From NCBI RefSeq assembly GCF_041296385.1, contig NC_091015.1:53448345-53512344 (forward strand): a stretch of DNA of 64,000 nucleotides. Reading direction: 5' to 3'. Of the stretch, positions 61,001 through 64,000 are shown in pieces (the first letter of the stretch is position 1; each line of letters opens with the position of its first letter). The DNA is from Aphelocoma coerulescens (taxonomy: Eukaryota; Chordata; Aves; Passeriformes; Corvidae). The position numbers and the translations under genes are program-made. The notes under the pieces are model-generated. The model did no database searches. It was given only the letters and a program-made list of their open reading frames with translations, and was not told where the DNA came from.

Positions 61001-64000
61001 TGAAATGTGTACAGTTGATGTATTTCCTGTGTGAAGCATTGGTTCAGTGTGAGTCTCCCCTGGCAGATGAAAGCTGTCCAGAAACAAATGGTTACTTCAG
61101 CTTTCCTGTTTGGAGCTGCCAGTGTCTCAGCTTGTGTACGTGCATATTTTGGTGTCCACATTCAGTGCCAGCAAAGCCACATTATCTTCTAAGCATTTAT
61201 GCACCTTGTCAAGCTGATATTAGTTTGTGCTTTATTATTGTTGTGAACAAGAGAAAGAATAACCTTGATGTCTCAGGAAGAACTGCACAGACAATATCAA
61301 AGCATGGTCAGTGACAGAGGACAAGGAGCTTCTCTGCAGCTCCCATCATGTGGTCCAAAGACTTGCATAAAGGGGAAAGGCAAGCACTGGAGGAAAACTG
61401 AGGGAAGGCCATAGATGAGCACTGCATCTCCCAGCAAGCTGGGACTTGCTGCTGTGCTCCCAGCACCCTGGGCAGCATCCTCTGGCAAACTCCGTGCTGC
61501 TCCTGCGAGCAAGGGCCTATGTTCATCAAAGAGGCATTTAATACATCATTTTTTCTTCTCCAAGCTTCCATATAAAGCCCAACAGTGGTCATTCTTGGTG
61601 CTGTACATCTTAAAAAACACCCTTGTGATGCCGTGAGACGTCTCTCCAGCTTTAAGAACACAAATTTCAGTCTAGAGTGACGACAGTGGCAGAGGTGTGG
61701 GAAATGGAGGGTTCCCATCTTCAGAAGGAGAGTCTGTGCAGAGCATAAATGAACTGTACAAAATCTCAGGGGAAGATGAAGAAGCAGAAAAGATTTGAGC
61801 TCTGATCCATAGAAGGGTAATGACTACAGAATTATGTCCATCTTCAGGTGTGTTCCTTGCACTGAATGTGCTCTTTTGCTCTCAGCTCAAATCCGTTTTA
61901 GGTTGGTCTGTCTTCACTCCCATTGTTTTAGAACTAAATAAGTAATAATATTAGTAACGTGTTTTTTATTTGAATGAAGCCCTTACTTTGAGGCTCAAAC
62001 AACAGTTTTCATTTCCAGTTCGTCATCATCAGGCAAACCAGGATGGTGGAAATGGAGACCAAAATCAAGCACTGATTTGAATCCTGGGTGTCCTTCATTG
62101 ATAGTCAACTTCTCTTGCCCCATTCCTCTTCTATAAAACTTCAAATAGTCCTACCAGGCTAGGAGGCCAGCTCACTTGGGAATGTTGTACAGCATGGTGT
62201 TTAGAGCCCATTCCCAGAATACGGAGAGGTCTGCCTGTCCTATCTTACCCCCCTCACAGGTGACAGGAAACTGAGCCTGCTCTTCTCATCCACTTTAGCC
62301 CTTTACTCCTAAATATACAGCAAAACGGTAGTGACTCTTTCTCCTTCATTTTTTGACTGTAGTTCACCTAACAATTCTCATTTCAAACCTACTGCTGAAT
62401 TTGACACAAACAATGGATAACTTTTAATTCTTGATTTTATTTTTTTCTTAGGCAAACACATGACTTGAAGAATTTTATTTCAGTATTTTGGCAAAATCTT
62501 GGGTTTGATTTAATCTTGCAGTTCAGCTGTGACTAGAGAAATGGGTATCTTGCATCCCAGATAGAAAGCAGGAGGGGGAAGAATTCCACATCCCAGAACT
62601 GTGTTAGCAGGGGAGAGGAGGGGAGTCAGGTGTACCTTGTGGGATTGACTCTACCTGTACCCTGGCTTGGGATCCCACACACCATAGCTGGTTTTACACA
62701 CACTATCAGTCCTGCTTGGGAACTTCTCTCCAGTATAGGAGCTGAGGAGATCTGGAAGAAATGTCCTCCCCAGCTGCCCCAGCAGCTGTCAGTGCCAGAG
62801 CCAGTGGGCAGGTAGGGGGAAGTTCAGTGCAGGGTGAGTGCCCACAGCCTGACTGCAGAGATAGGTGATCATGTCTTCAGCTCATCCAGGGGCACATGGG
62901 GAGATTACCAAAGAAATGACTACTGCTGGCCTGAAGTACTGTGAGAGAAGGAGCATCTTCCTGCTGAAACATAACAGACTTTCACGTCCAAATGTGATGA
63001 CAAATCCAGTCTCAATAACTCTTTAAGGCAAATCAATTCATTTAACACTCCTAACTTGCACTATGTCTCAGCATTCTGTAAATTGGATTTTGGTGGGATT
63101 TTCATTAGAGCTCCAAAGGGACAAAGCTGCATTTATTTAATACTTCAAAGGAAGACAGGGAACTTTCTGAAATCCATTTAGATTGTCACCATTTAACTTA
63201 TTTATTTAAAACAGGTTTGTCTTTTATTAGGAAACTGGGAATAGTTTTATTTATACATGTTTCTAGCTTCAATTTTGCCATAAGAGGCATGAAGCTGTTT
63301 TATCACTTATACTCAGCCCACTACAGTGGCATTTAAAGATCATAAAATCTAGTTGTTTCACTCTTACCTAACACAGTGTAAGAAATGTTGCTATTCACTT
63401 TCTTCTGCCTGAAAACACTTATTGTGCTACTATTATTTTTTAAATTACTTTTTTTTTAATGCTAGAGATTAGAATCTAAAATGTCTGCCTGCTTTCTCTT
63501 CAGATCTAGAGGTAGCAAAGGGATGAAATCAAACAGGACTGCCTTTCAGAGGCAGTGGTTTCTCACACCAGGGCTGTGTTGTCTCCTTATTTTCCCCAGC
63601 TCCCAGACTTAGTATATCTGGCAAGTCAGGCATCCAGCTATCAGCCAGAGATGCTGCATGGGATATCTAAAATCTGAATAAATACTGAGACAGTGGCTGG
63701 CTAGGTAAATGCTCAGTGCTATCTGATTAGCATGCAGGAAGCCTGCTAAGAGGCTAAGAGGAAAAAGCCATGAGAGGGGAACTTTGGGGACAATGGGGCA
63801 GGAGTAGAGAGAGGCAGCTTCAGGCTCACAAATTTGGATGTCGACCCCATGCAAGCTGAAGATGAGGGCAGGGGACAAATCCCCAGAGGGGAGTAGCCCA
63901 TGGGATGTACTCAGCTGCTATTTTTAGATCTGCAGTAGAAGACCTTCTACAGGACCTGCACCCAGGGGAGCAGCCTCTGGCAGCTCATGCCCCCTCTTGC
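55024..64000. other. Intergenic DNA to the right edge, no gene seen
   Basis: About 9 kb. It contains a poly-A tract, a 10-bp exact tandem duplication (AAAATGCCTT twice at 59561-59580) and no recognisable exon. Frames near 57600-58060 and 61308-61718 are open on several frames at once, typical of moderate GC and not of coding. Confidence 0.6.
56619..56644. repeat. Poly-A tract (18 A, then G, then 7 A)
   Basis: A near-pure A tract. I see no recognisable gene or retroposon sequence directly before it, so I list it as a simple repeat and not as a retroposed tail. Confidence 0.9.

Noticed and set aside
61308..61718. 136-codon minus-strand frame
   Set aside because: Cysteine/leucine-rich with no domain, no splice context, and an overlapping open frame in another phase.

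Overview
The window is nuclear DNA from a bird. Three things support this: CR1 LINE remnants, one of which ends in the typical ATTCTRTGA-type tandem tail; a solo retroviral LTR of a kind I recognise from bird genomes; and a vertebrate gene with short exons and GT-AG introns. Base composition is moderately AT-rich. There is no bacterial or viral gene layout, no operon and no CRISPR array.

Positions 24-14770, minus strand, hold the 5' part of one protein-coding gene, TMC2 (transmembrane channel-like 2, a pore-forming subunit of the hair-cell mechanotransduction channel). I could rebuild 11 coding exons. They run from an ATG at 14770, in a strong Kozak context with an in-frame stop 39 nt upstream, to an exon whose donor lies at 23-22. 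All splice phases agree and the exons sum to 1494 nt, exactly 498 codons. They encode a long Lys/Glu-rich cytoplasmic N-terminus, the conserved TMC pre-membrane region, and the first three membrane segments. The rest of the gene continues off the left edge, beyond position 1.

Positions 14810-64000 (about 49 kb) contain no exon I can support. This is upstream/intergenic DNA with two sizeable CR1 pieces (about 16506-16800 minus, about 45455-46258 plus), a solo LTR (47465-48057, minus) carrying a TATA-like box, several microsatellites and homopolymers (notably a 21-base G run at 20944-20964), a small CpG-enriched patch (21889-22260) that could be a promoter, and two unusual perfect inverted repeats (29712-29758 and 54979-55023). 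Long open frames here look like chance or repeat-derived frames.

I found no convincing new multi-gene system. The most useful items to check are the hexapeptide-repeat minisatellite inside TMC2 exon 3, the bird-specific N-terminus with its weak first donor, the CpG patch, and the two hairpins.
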